Shown piece after piece: positions 5,933-12,297 of a stretch of 12,297 nt of DNA. Below the pieces are notes generated by a model that was not told the origin of the DNA, made no database searches, and worked only from the letters and a program-made list of their open reading frames with translations. The position numbers and the translations under genes are program-made. Origin of the DNA: Saprospiraceae bacterium (GTDB lineage: Bacteria > Bacteroidota > Bacteroidia > Chitinophagales > Saprospiraceae); the NCBI GenBank assembly GCA_016717655.1, contig JADKFC010000026.1:1-12297 (forward strand). Reading direction: 5' to 3'. Position 1 is the stretch's first letter. Every line of letters starts with the position of its first letter.

Positions 5933-6578
5933 AGCCATAGCAAATGCCATCCATCCACTAAATACAAAAATAGTATTTGTTGGTGGTGCAGTTGTGTCAT
6001 TATATGCGGATAAAATCGCTTTTAATGCCCGTCCTACTGATGATGTAGATATTGTTATCGAAGTTTTAGATTATTCTGCCTACTCCCGTTTTGAAGATCA
6101 ATTAAGGCAAGTTGGATTTCAAAATGACATCTATTCCGGTGTGATTTGCAGGTACAAAATTCAAGGTATAACTGTAGATATTTTACCCACCAAATCAAAC
6201 TCTACGATGCTTGCCAACCGATGGCATGAGGAGGGTTTTAATAATGCAATTGAATACCCATTGCAAGATGCAAACACCATTTTTATTTTGAATCCAGCCT
6301 TTTTTGTAGCCTCCAAATTTGCAGCATTCAATGACAGAGGTAACAATGATGGTAGAACAAGTAAAGATTTTGAAGACATTGTATTTGTCTTTCAAAACAG
6401 AGAGAAAATTTGGCTCGAATTAGATCAATCTGATCCAAGTGTAAAATTGTATCTTCAAGAACAATTTAAAACACTATCAAAAAACCCTTATTTACGCGAA
6501 TGGATTGAGTGTCACCTGGACCGGAATAATGAAAAAATGGCCCACTTGATAATCCAAGAAATAGGGGCTAGGGGCTAA
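5901..6578 (+). CDS. AbiEii/AbiGii-like nucleotidyltransferase
   Basis: A 225-residue protein of the DNA polymerase beta-type nucleotidyltransferase superfamily. The signature FVGGAVVSLYADK (26-38) is followed by RPTDDVDIVIE (44-54), with the metal-binding pair Asp48 and Asp50. A third acid is likely Asp93 in GITVDILP. The later pattern KFAAFNDRGNNDGRTSKDFEDI (139-160), with RG, Asp150, Lys155-Asp156 and Asp159-Ile160, is typical of the AbiEii-like branch. Members of this superfamily act in type IV toxin-antitoxin and phage-abortive systems, some by adding nucleotides to tRNA ends. Whether this one does is inference. The ATG at 5901 overlaps the upstream gene by 32 bases and places the GG motif at the usual distance from the N-terminus. 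Oddly, the last codons (IGARG and the TAA) lie within the right flanking repeat, so the repeat seems to have replaced the original end of the gene. Confidence 0.82.
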   Translation: MHHYTNLVRIKAIANAIHPLNTKIVFVGGAVVSLYADKIAFNARPTDDVDIVIEVLDYSAYSRFEDQLRQVGFQNDIYSGVICRYKIQGITVDILPTKSNSTMLANRWHEEGFNNAIEYPLQDANTIFILNPAFFVASKFAAFNDRGNNDGRTSKDFEDIVFVFQNREKIWLELDQSDPSVKLYLQEQFKTLSKNPYLREWIECHLDRNNEKMAHLIIQEIGARG

Positions 6579-6697
6579 TAGGGTTTAGGGGCTAATAGGG
6601 GTTAGGGGTTAGGGACTAGGGGATAGTGCAATCCTAACCCCTAGCCCCTAGAACCTATCCCCTAAATCAAACCCCTAGAACCTAGCCCCTATCCCCT
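6562..6697. repeat. Right G-rich/C-rich palindromic repeat, direct copy of the left one
   Basis: The G-rich half (6562-6623, GGGGCTAGGGGCTAATAGGG-type units) is followed by a C-rich half (6632-6697). The part 6614-6697 matches 5256-5332 with a few changes: CTATCC has become CAATCC, and short CTAGCCC units have been exchanged or added. Both copies share GACTAGGGGATAGTGC and CCCCTAAATCAAACCCC in the same order. The first 17 bases are the 3' end and stop codon of the nucleotidyltransferase gene. More than ten closely spaced G-runs make this half a strong G-quadruplex candidate. Confidence 0.75.
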
Positions 6698-6772
6698 ACA
6701 ATAAACCATATATTATTCCGTTATTCAAACCAGAACTAGCCCGGAAAGCATTATAATTTGCAAAACAAGGCT

Positions 6773-6780
6773 TACATTTG
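6773..6780 (+). promoter_or_regulatory. Predicted -7 element (TACATTTG) of the DUF6089-MOSC pair
   Basis: TACATTTG fits TANNTTTG and lies 23 bases before the ATG at 6804. Transcription would start near 6786 with a leader of about 17 bases. No TTTG is found at the right distance upstream; the nearest, TTTG at 6757-6760, is only 12 bases away. It is therefore a weaker prediction than the one at 5357-5388. Confidence 0.35.
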
Positions 6781-6803
6781 CTAAAAATTCTAAAATCGCA
6801 CTC

Positions 6804-7619
6804 ATGCGGAACCATTTTCTGGCCTTTTGTTGTTTCATTCTGCTTTTGACACCTGTTTGGGGTCAGAAGGGGTATGAATTGGGGGGCTGGGTAGGTGGTG
6901 CCGTGTATTATGGCGATTTAAATACCACCCTGTGGCCAAGAAAGCCGGGGTTGGCAGCCGGACTTACTGCACGGTATAATTTTAACACCAGGGTGAGTTT
7001 GCGGTCTTCCTTAAATTTCGGAAGGATTGCGGGTGATGATGCGCTTTCGGATAACAACTTTGAAAGAAACCGAAACCTGAGCTTCAGGTCCAATATTTTT
7101 GATCTGACCTCGGGGATAGAATTCAATTTTTTTGAATACGAGCACGGATCCAGCGACCAATGGTTTACGCCTTTTATTTTTGGTGGATTTTCTATTTTCT
7201 CCTACAATCCCAAAGCTGAATTGAATGGCACCTGGCATGCCCTAAGACCGCTGGGTACTGAAGGTCAGGACCTCGGTGCTGAATACGGCAGGATCAGCGG
7301 TGGATTTACCATAGGAGGAGGTTTTAAATGGGACCTCAACAGAGATATTAGCTTTAATGTTGAGTTTAGTACCAGAAGACTTTTTACCGACTACATTGAT
7401 GATGTAAGTACGGTATTTGCAGATAACGCCACTATACTCAACCGCAGAGGAGACATAGCTGCTCAACTGGCCGACAGGTCGCTGATAGAAGGCATTGGAG
7501 TGGCCGGCCGACAAAGGGGCAATAGCAAGGACAATGATCAGTACCTTTTTATTGGCTTTGGCGTCATGCGTTACTTTGGGGGCATAGAGTGTCCTAAAAT
7601 TTCACAAACACACGAATAA
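6804..7619 (+). CDS. DUF6089-family outer-membrane beta-barrel protein (PorG-like)
   Basis: A 271-residue protein with a clear signal peptide: charged start MRNHF, hydrophobic core to about residue 17, likely cut after VWG (residue 20). The mature part opens with YELGGWVGGAVYYGDLN (24-40). It continues with alternating aromatic/hydrophobic strands, including SGIEFNFFEYE (about 102-112), FTPFIFGGFSIFSYNP (about 119-134) and a glycine-rich strand pair GGFTIGGGFKWDLN. It ends with a strand carrying GFGVMRYFGG. This is the DUF6089 barrel family of Bacteroidota, which includes or closely resembles PorG of the type IX secretion system. I cannot tell PorG from other DUF6089 proteins without alignment. 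Ending in an extra IECPKISQTHE tail is in line with the family. The stop codon shares one base with the start of the MOSC gene (TAATG), so the two are translationally coupled although their functions seem unrelated. Confidence 0.75.
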   Translation: MRNHFLAFCCFILLLTPVWGQKGYELGGWVGGAVYYGDLNTTLWPRKPGLAAGLTARYNFNTRVSLRSSLNFGRIAGDDALSDNNFERNRNLSFRSNIFDLTSGIEFNFFEYEHGSSDQWFTPFIFGGFSIFSYNPKAELNGTWHALRPLGTEGQDLGAEYGRISGGFTIGGGFKWDLNRDISFNVEFSTRRLFTDYIDDVSTVFADNATILNRRGDIAAQLADRSLIEGIGVAGRQRGNSKDNDQYLFIGFGVMRYFGGIECPKISQTHE

Positions 7620-8404
7620 TGGCGGGCGGTACCATCACTGCCCTGTATCAATATCCTGTAAAAAGTATGGCGGGTTTTTCCTGTACAACGGCCCTTGCCC
7701 TACCCTCCGGTTTTGAGTGGGACAGGAGGTGGATGCTGATTGATGAAAACCATAAAATGATCACCCAGCGGGAAATTCCCAAGCTATGTCAGTTTTTTCC
7801 TACCATTGAAGAAGGTCAACTCAGCATTTCCTTTGAGGGAGAACATTGTAGTCTGCCCCTCCATGAAACGATAGGCCCCCACTTTATATCTCAGGTATGG
7901 GATGATGACACCAGCGTAGTAAGAACCTCAGACGCTATCGACCATTGGCTTTCTGACCGCTTAGGTCAAAAGGTGAGCTTAGTGAAAGTGATCGAACGAT
8001 TCCACTATGCAGCCCCCATCGACGCTACGATAGAGGTAAGTGGAGCAGATGGTTATCCCTTTCTGGTACTTGGCACTGCCAGCCTGGAACATCTCAGCAC
8101 AGCAGCCGGAGAGCCCATCGATATCCGGAGATTCAGACCCAATATTGTGATCACCACCACCACCGCCCACGAAGAAGATGATTGGTCAGCTATTAACACC
8201 GGAGAAGTAAAACTCCAAAAAGTAAAGCCTTGCCTCCGTTGTCAAATCATCGACATCGACCAGGATTCCGGTGAACGCAAGGGCGTGGTGACCAAAACCC
8301 TCAGTACCTACCGCCGTATGGGCAACAACATTGGTTTTGGTGCCAGTTATGTGGGCTTGAGTACGGGAGAACTGTCTGTAGGTGACAAATTCCAGTGTAT
8401 CTGA
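7619..8404 (+). CDS. MOSC-domain protein, YcbX/mARC-like molybdenum-cofactor binding
   Basis: A 261-residue protein with the N-terminal MOSC beta-barrel (residues 5-95: ITALYQYPVKSMAG at the start, WDRRWMLID at 34-42) and a C-terminal MOSC domain. The latter shows ADGYPFLVL (143-151), the hallmark RRFRPNIVI (170-178) and KPCLRCQIIDID (203-214). The second cysteine, Cys208, matches the position that binds molybdenum in mARC and YcbX. Relatives reduce N-hydroxylated compounds, using electrons from a flavin/iron-sulphur partner. No ferredoxin domain is fused here, unlike E. coli YcbX, so a separate electron donor is needed. The start ATG overlaps the previous stop by one base and keeps the conserved N-terminus. 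It is followed directly by a repeat-filled region. Confidence 0.85.
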   Translation: MAGGTITALYQYPVKSMAGFSCTTALALPSGFEWDRRWMLIDENHKMITQREIPKLCQFFPTIEEGQLSISFEGEHCSLPLHETIGPHFISQVWDDDTSVVRTSDAIDHWLSDRLGQKVSLVKVIERFHYAAPIDATIEVSGADGYPFLVLGTASLEHLSTAAGEPIDIRRFRPNIVITTTTAHEEDDWSAINTGEVKLQKVKPCLRCQIIDIDQDSGERKGVVTKTLSTYRRMGNNIGFGASYVGLSTGELSVGDKFQCI

Positions 8405-8429
8405 GGGATCGGAGTGACGGAGGACCTGT

Positions 8430-8456
8430 CCCTAAGCCGCAGCGTCGGTGTAGGGA
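8430..8456. repeat. TCCCT...AGGGA hairpin, copy 2
   Basis: CTGTCCCTA and TGTAGGGATCGG flank an inner CCG/CGG stem. The order of parts is as in copy 1 at 4877-4904, including the TGTAGGGATCGGAG right flank. The loop sequence differs between copies, while the arms and flank are kept. Confidence 0.5.
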
Positions 8457-8490
8457 TCGGAGCATCGGAGCATCGGAGCATCGGAGCATC
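8456..8490. repeat. Tandem 8-bp array, ATCGGAGC x4
   Basis: Four exact head-to-tail copies of ATCGGAGC (8456-8487) are followed by a partial ATC. The unit is the right flank of the TCCCT...AGGGA hairpin family, so the array looks like slippage expansion of that flank. Exact copies suggest it is young or still changing in length. Confidence 0.8.
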
Positions 8491-8499
8491 CGGCACTTG

Positions 8500-8528
8500 T
8501 CCCTATAATGACAAAGTCATTGTAGGGA
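8500..8528. repeat. Perfect-arm hairpin TCCCTATAATGAC / GTCATTGTAGGGA
   Basis: Thirteen-base arms pair fully, with one T/G wobble, around an AAA loop. The outer TCCCT/AGGGA and the CTTGTCCCT left flank match the copies at 4877-4904 and 8430-8456. It is the strongest hairpin of the family, yet no T-run follows, so termination is uncertain. Confidence 0.65.
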
Positions 8529-8529
8529 A

Positions 8530-8613
8530 CCGCTGTCCGAAAACCGATCACCGGGAACCGCTGTCTGCTGTCCGGCAACGGCTGTCCGCTGTCCGCTGTC
8601 CGGGAACTGCTGT
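8530..8613. repeat. Iterated GCTGTCC / GGGAACCGCTGTC repeats
   Basis: The heptamer GCTGTCC is repeated three times in a row at 8581-8601 and occurs again around 8532 and 8567. The larger block GGGAACCGCTGTC appears at 8525-8537 and 8553-8565, and once more in altered form at 8602-8613. It is G+C-rich and unlike the AT-rich ATPase gene that follows. Confidence 0.5.
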
Positions 8614-8683
8614 ATCCGGCCTGTCTAACTGGCGTTAGCCAGGTAGATGAGCGGTAAGCGGTGAGCCGTGAGCCGTTAACAGT

Positions 8684-10039
8684 TTACTTATGAGATGTAC
8701 TATTAAAATAATATTGGATATAAAGATCCAGTTTACATGCTAGAAAATAGGGAAGATTGAGTAGGGTGAATGGTTTTCCGGCAGGAGTGATAACGTCCTG
8801 TACTAAGAGTGGGCCTTTATATAGTCTAACTGCAAAGGAATGATTGCATTGGTCAATAAACATCATTAGTGACTTGAGTCTACCGGAGGCACCAGATTTA
8901 ACTTCTACCGGAATGAGATATTTTTCAAATGAACAAAGAAGATCTACTTCAGCATTGGATGATTTTTTTTCACGCACCCAAAACATTGGTTTGAAGAGGG
9001 GGGCGAAATGAGAAGCATTGTATTCTTGTGTAACCAAATGTTGAATAATTTTTCCCCGATACAGGTCATTTAAATCATTCACTGTTAAAAATTCTTGCTG
9101 GATTCCTAAAGAAAAATTCATCAGTCCAGTATCCAGGTATTGTAGCCTGGGCTTTACTTTTTTATCTGGTATGGCAGGTGGCTGAAACTCATGGGTTGGA
9201 TAAATCAACTGTATGATTTTTGCCTTTTCAAGCTCCATCATTGCATCCTTTACATCCTGTGATCTGAAAGAAGAATTGGCAAAGCCTTCAAAGCTAATTC
9301 TTTGATCTGCTACCGCTGCCACATTTTGCAAAATATGGGTGAGGATATTTACCTGGCGAAGGTTTTTAGCATATTTTAAGGTATCGTTTTGATAGGAATA
9401 AATAATGGCTTCATAAACGGACATACAATCATTGATGTCTTGTCTAGTGCTGTAATTGGAAACAATTTCAGGCATGCCACCCACCAAAGCAAATTTATGA
9501 AAGGCATCAAATAGCAAAGAAGTAGCAATTGGATCCAGCGGAATTTCATTTAATTTTATGAGTAGCTTTTCAAGTTGTATTGCCCGCAAATACTCTTCAA
9601 AGTTCAAAGGATGAAGCATCATATAGCTCACCCTTCCAACCGGAAAATTGTCTACATCACCTAATACATGTTCCAGCAATGAACCCGCCGCAATTACATG
9701 GATATCTTTTGCTTTTTCATAAAAATAACGCAACATGGGTATGAGTGGAGGAATCTCCTGAATTTCATCTAAAAAAATCAGCGTTGTTGCATCATCTCTT
9801 TTTGCACCTTTTGCCAAAAACAACAAGGTTAATACATCCTCAAACCGCTTCGCATTTATTAAAAGTTCTTTGTTTTCGTACTCATCCAAGTTAAAATAAA
9901 GGTAGTTGTCGTATTCTTTACCCAACTCATTTACCAAAGTAGTCTTACCTACTTGTCTTGCTCCTCTGATAATCAATGGTTTGCGATTAGGAGAATTTTT
10001 CCAATGTTGTAACTCCAACAAAGCATTTCTTAATATCAT
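8684..10039 (-). CDS. AAA-family ATPase with DUF4143-type C-terminal domain
   Basis: A 451-residue protein of the large AAA_14/DUF4143 family. Walker A is GARQVGKTT (26-34), Walker B is LIFLDEIQ (87-94), and a sensor-type AAGS follows at 117-120. A helical middle region leads to the DUF4143 part. Near residues 362-382, NAEVDLL, IPVEVKSG gives an E-x-D ... E-x-K arrangement like a PD-(D/E)xK nuclease fold. These proteins are common, often multi-copy and mobile in Bacteroidota and archaea; their biological role is unsettled. The ORF appears intact. The ATG at 10037-10039 fits the family start (MILRNALLELQHWKNSP). It stands alone, converges with the MOSC gene and diverges from the Asp-box gene. 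It is AT-richer than its neighbours, which would fit horizontal acquisition. A -7-like TATTTTTG (minus strand, 10067-10074) and a strong inverted repeat lie just upstream. Confidence 0.85.
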   Translation of the reverse strand: MILRNALLELQHWKNSPNRKPLIIRGARQVGKTTLVNELGKEYDNYLYFNLDEYENKELLINAKRFEDVLTLLFLAKGAKRDDATTLIFLDEIQEIPPLIPMLRYFYEKAKDIHVIAAGSLLEHVLGDVDNFPVGRVSYMMLHPLNFEEYLRAIQLEKLLIKLNEIPLDPIATSLLFDAFHKFALVGGMPEIVSNYSTRQDINDCMSVYEAIIYSYQNDTLKYAKNLRQVNILTHILQNVAAVADQRISFEGFANSSFRSQDVKDAMMELEKAKIIQLIYPTHEFQPPAIPDKKVKPRLQYLDTGLMNFSLGIQQEFLTVNDLNDLYRGKIIQHLVTQEYNASHFAPLFKPMFWVREKKSSNAEVDLLCSFEKYLIPVEVKSGASGRLKSLMMFIDQCNHSFAVRLYKGPLLVQDVITPAGKPFTLLNLPYFLACKLDLYIQYYFNSTSHK

Positions 10040-10066
10040 GACAGCTTATTTAGGCTTTGACAGGTT

Positions 10067-10074
10067 CAAAAATA
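10067..10074 (-). promoter_or_regulatory. Possible -7 element (TATTTTTG) of the ATPase gene
   Basis: Read on the minus strand it fits TANNTTTG and would place transcription start near 10061, about 22 bases before the ATG. The surrounding DNA is AT-rich, so a chance match is possible. The inverted repeat beginning at 10077 would cover the -33 region. Confidence 0.3.
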
Positions 10075-10076
10075 AT

Positions 10077-10158
10077 AAAATACCCTAACTATTACCCATT
10101 TTTCGTGAATAATTAGGGTAATTTTTATCAAATTTGTGTGTAAAGTTAGGGTAATTTT
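10077..10158. repeat. Inverted repeat plus third half-site (TTAGGGTAATTTT) upstream of the ATPase gene
   Basis: AAAATACCCTAACTATT (10077-10093) and AATAATTAGGGTAATTTT (10108-10125) are near-perfect reverse complements, differing by one inserted T and one change, with a 14-base loop. A third copy of TTAGGGTAATTTT lies at 10146-10158, 33 bases (about three helical turns) from the second and on the same face of the helix. The arrangement suits a multi-site operator for the ATPase promoter. A repeat-element end is the alternative. Confidence 0.5.
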
Positions 10159-10314
10159 AAAAAATAGGGCGAAAAGGATACCTGATTTCCCTATAGGTAG
10201 GATGGAACGGCCTAGTTTAGGAAGCTCGCATTTAGAGGGTATTATGGCATAGTGAGGCACTCACCTACTGCTTATTAGGGGTTATGTTTACCTCAATCCA
10301 TAAATACGGTACTT
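10159..10314. other. Upstream intergenic stretch of the Asp-box gene, mostly featureless
   Basis: No gene is supported. A small hairpin GTGAG-GCA-CTCAC lies at 10252-10264. TAAATACG occurs at 10301-10308 and again at 10341-10348, exactly 40 bases apart, bracketing the putative promoter. Confidence 0.35.
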
Positions 10315-10346
10315 TTTGAAAATTATCTATATTCACACTATAAATA
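10315..10346 (+). promoter_or_regulatory. Possible promoter of the Asp-box gene
   Basis: TTTG (10315-10318) is a perfect -33 element and is followed after exactly 20 bases by TATAAATA (10339-10346), which keeps only the TA of TANNTTTG. Start of transcription would be near the ATG at 10353, again leaderless. Correct spacing supports it; the weak -7 does not. Confidence 0.35.
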
Positions 10347-10352
10347 CGTGAA

Positions 10353-12297
10353 ATGAACAGAATAGTGGTGATTTTCCTGATGCTGGCAGCAACTGCGATG
10401 ATGGCTCAGAAAAAAAGTACAAAGCCGGTGGTGGCGGAATCAAAGCCGGTGTTGTGGAAAGAAGATGTTTTTTCCAACCTGAAATTCCGGTCGATAGGGC
10501 CGGCGTTTATGGCGGGAAGGATAGCAGATATAGCCATTCACCCCCAAGACCCCAACACCTGGTTGGTGGCAGTGGGCTCCGGTGGGGTTTGGAAAACAAA
10601 CAACAGCGGTACTACATGGACTCCGGTATTTGACAATCAGACCGCCTATTCTATTGGCTGTGTAACGTATGACCCTCAAAATCCAAACATCGTTTGGGTG
10701 GGTACGGGTGAAAATGTAGGAGGAAGGCACGTAGGCTTTGGCGATGGTGTTTACAAAAGTACCGATGGGGGCAATTCATTTACCAATGTAGGTTTAAAGG
10801 CCAGTGAACACATTTCCAAAATCGTGGTCCATCCAACCCACTCAGATGTGGTGTGGGTTGTAGCACAGGGACCCCTTTGGACAAAAGGCGGTGAGCGAGG
10901 TATCTATAAATCTACTGATGGCGGAAAGACCTGGAAACGCACCCTTGGCGATGATGAATGGGTAGGAGCTACTGATCTGGCCCTGGATCCAAGAAATCCG
11001 GATGTCATGTATGCAGCCACCTGGCAAAGGCACCGCACAGCTGCGGCCTACCTGGGCGGTGGTCCTGGATCCGGCATACACAAAAGTACAGATGGGGGCA
11101 ATACCTGGACCGCCTTAAAAGCGGGATTGCCTACCTCTCACATGGGTAAAATAGGTCTGGCTGTATCACCCCAGCAAGCCGATGTCATTTATGCAGCCAT
11201 CGAGCTGGACCGACGTACGGGCGGTGTTTATAAAAGTACCAATAAAGGTGAAAGCTGGGCCAAACAATCGGATGCCGTGTCAGGGGCTACCGGGCCTCAC
11301 TATTATCAGGAACTCTATGCCTCGCCTCACGTTTTTGACAAGTTGTACCTGATGGATGTGCGCGTGCAAATTTCCAATGACGGTGGTAAGACCTTTGGAA
11401 GGATGAAAGAAGAAAACAAACATTCCGACAACCACGCCATCGTATTCCGAAAAGACAATCCCAACTGGATGTTGGTGGGCACCGATGGTGGGCTGTATGA
11501 ATCTTTTGACAATGGCGATAACTGGCGCTTTGTATCCAACCTGCCCATCACCCAGTTTTACAAGGTGGCAGTTGATGATGCTACTCCTTTTTACAATGTA
11601 TTTGGAGGTACCCAGGATAACAGTACCGAAGGAGGTCCCAGCAGGACCGACAATGCACAGGGCATCCAGAATTCCGACTGGAAGGTAGTACTCGACTGGG
11701 ACGGCCACCAACCGGCTACCGAACCTGGAAATCCGGACATCATGTATGGAGAAAGACAGGAAGGTACTCTTTCGCGCATTGATATGAAAACGGGTGAAAT
11801 TGTAGACATCCAACCACAACCGGCTGAAGGAGAGCCTTACGAAAGATTTAACTGGGATTCACCAATACTGGTGAGTCCGCACAAGCCAACGACCATTTAT
11901 TTTGCATCGCAAAGAGTATGGAAGTCGGAAAACAGAGGTGATGCGTGGACCGCCATATCACCGGATCTGACCAAAAATCAAAACAGATTACAACTCCCAA
12001 TCATGGGAACTACCCAGGGCTATGACAATGCTTGGGATCTGCTGGCCATGTCCAACTTCAACACCATCACTTCGCTATCAGAATCACCTGCCCAAAAAGA
12101 TTTGTTGTATGCCGGTACGGATGATGGCCTTATTCAGGTAACAGAAGATGGCGGTAAAACCTGGAGAAAGATAGAAATCACCGCCCTGCCGGGCGTACCG
12201 GCGACGGCATTTATCAACGACATCAAAGCCGACCACTTTGATGCAGGCACTGTGTATGTAGCTCTCGACAATCACAAGAGCGGCGACTTCAAACCCT
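10353..12297 (+). CDS. Secreted Asp-box (BNR/VPS10-sortilin-like) beta-propeller protein, 3' end outside the window
   Basis: The frame is open from the ATG at 10353 to the window edge (648 codons) without a stop; the family is usually about 1000 residues. A signal peptide is clear: MNRIVVIFLMLAATAMMAQ. The conserved opening KFRSIGPAFMAGRIADIAIHP (43-63) follows. At least nine Asp-box motifs (S-x-D-x-G-x-T-W type) mark propeller blades: TNNSGTTW (82), STDGGNSF (136), STDGGKTW (187), STDGGNTW (245), STNKGESW (295), SNDGGKTF (341), SFDNGDNW (384), SENRGDAW (525) and TEDGGKTW (597). Between them the phrases DPxNPxxxWVG or YAAT recur, as in sortilin/VPS10-type ten-bladed propellers and xyloglucanase-like proteins. 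Database names such as glycosyl hydrolase are often given to this family, but I see no catalytic evidence for that. It is likely periplasmic or cell-surface; no C-terminal sorting domain can be judged because the end is missing. Confidence 0.85.
   Translation, partial: MNRIVVIFLMLAATAMMAQKKSTKPVVAESKPVLWKEDVFSNLKFRSIGPAFMAGRIADIAIHPQDPNTWLVAVGSGGVWKTNNSGTTWTPVFDNQTAYSIGCVTYDPQNPNIVWVGTGENVGGRHVGFGDGVYKSTDGGNSFTNVGLKASEHISKIVVHPTHSDVVWVVAQGPLWTKGGERGIYKSTDGGKTWKRTLGDDEWVGATDLALDPRNPDVMYAATWQRHRTAAAYLGGGPGSGIHKSTDGGNTWTALKAGLPTSHMGKIGLAVSPQQADVIYAAIELDRRTGGVYKSTNKGESWAKQSDAVSGATGPHYYQELYASPHVFDKLYLMDVRVQISNDGGKTFGRMKEENKHSDNHAIVFRKDNPNWMLVGTDGGLYESFDNGDNWRFVSNLPITQFYKVAVDDATPFYNVFGGTQDNSTEGGPSRTDNAQGIQNSDWKVVLDWDGHQPATEPGNPDIMYGERQEGTLSRIDMKTGEIVDIQPQPAEGEPYERFNWDSPILVSPHKPTTIYFASQRVWKSENRGDAWTAISPDLTKNQNRLQLPIMGTTQGYDNAWDLLAMSNFNTITSLSESPAQKDLLYAGTDDGLIQVTEDGGKTWRKIEITALPGVPATAFINDIKADHFDAGTVYVALDNHKSGDFKP

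Larger units (their letters stand above)
8405..8683. other. Repeat-filled gap between the converging MOSC and ATPase genes
   Basis: There is no credible gene here; a frame that crosses it is built from short repeats. In order it holds GGGATCGGAG directly after the MOSC stop; a TCCCT...AGGGA hairpin (8430-8456); the ATCGGAGC array; a second TCCCT...AGGGA hairpin; GCTGTCC-type heptamers (8530-8613); overlapping mini-hairpins CTAAC/GTTAG and TGGC/GCCA (8625-8641); and GAGCCGT/GAGCGGT repeats (8648-8676). No T-tailed terminator is seen between the converging genes. Confidence 0.55.

Noticed and set aside
8500..8528. Hairpin as an intrinsic terminator for the MOSC gene
   Set aside because: The stem is strong, but no T-run follows on either strand, and the same arms recur elsewhere as a repeat family.
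8414..8638. 74-codon frame after the MOSC gene
   Set aside because: It is composed of the ATCGGAGC and GCTGTCC repeats and has no recognisable domain.
10066..10260. 64-codon minus-strand frame upstream of the ATPase gene
   Set aside because: It crosses the inverted repeat and predicted promoter, and its sequence is low-complexity hydrophobic with no family resemblance.
11280..11819. Minus-strand open frame of 179 codons at the right end
   Set aside because: It lies wholly inside the Asp-box gene on the opposite strand, and the repeat structure belongs to the plus-strand protein.

Overview
The window looks like chromosomal DNA of a Bacteroidota bacterium, probably of the Saprospiria type. 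This is an inference from several signs: -7 promoter elements of the form TANNTTTG directly before start codons; a DUF6089-type outer-membrane barrel; an RHS core of the YYPFGM / YGYNGKE / GRFLSVDPL type common in that group; a large BNR/Asp-box secreted protein; and almost no Shine-Dalgarno sequences. I recognise no tRNA, rRNA, CRISPR array or intact transposase.

Layout. (1) 10-840, minus strand: a decayed 3' end of an RHS gene. The RHS core fragment (458-832) is out of frame with a following tip domain (10-501) that carries an HEKQH zinc-protease motif. (2) 840-1432: no gene; a dense cluster of hairpins, a 30-bp palindrome and degenerate tandem repeats that runs up to the stop codon of the next gene. 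(3) 1433-3466, minus: paaZ, the bifunctional ring-opening hydrolase/aldehyde dehydrogenase of aerobic phenylacetate breakdown, with all expected catalytic residues. Divergent from it, 3598-4868, plus: a START-domain lipid-binding protein and a NodB-family polysaccharide deacetylase. (4) 4869-5392: no gene; a hairpin, a long stem-loop and a G-rich/C-rich palindromic repeat. (5) 5393-6578, plus: two overlapping genes, a winged-helix-like protein and an AbiEii-type nucleotidyltransferase. They lie between two near-identical copies of the G/C palindromic repeat (5211-5332 and 6562-6697). (6) 6804-8404, plus: a DUF6089 barrel and a MOSC protein joined by a 1-base TAATG overlap. (7) 8405-8683: repeats between converging genes. 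(8) 8684-10039, minus: an AAA ATPase with a DUF4143-type nuclease-like C-terminus, behind a strong inverted repeat. (9) 10353 to the window end, plus: a secreted protein of Asp-box (sortilin/VPS10-like) repeats, cut by the window edge.

The best candidate for an undescribed system is region 5. Promoter, possible operator, putative DNA-binding partner and nucleotidyltransferase fill almost exactly the space between two long repeats, and the right-hand repeat supplies the last codons and stop of the nucleotidyltransferase. This resembles an AbiE-like (type IV) toxin-antitoxin or defence cassette carried between repeat elements. Second in interest are the displaced RHS protease tip and a dispersed family of TCCCT...AGGGA hairpins found downstream of two unrelated genes.
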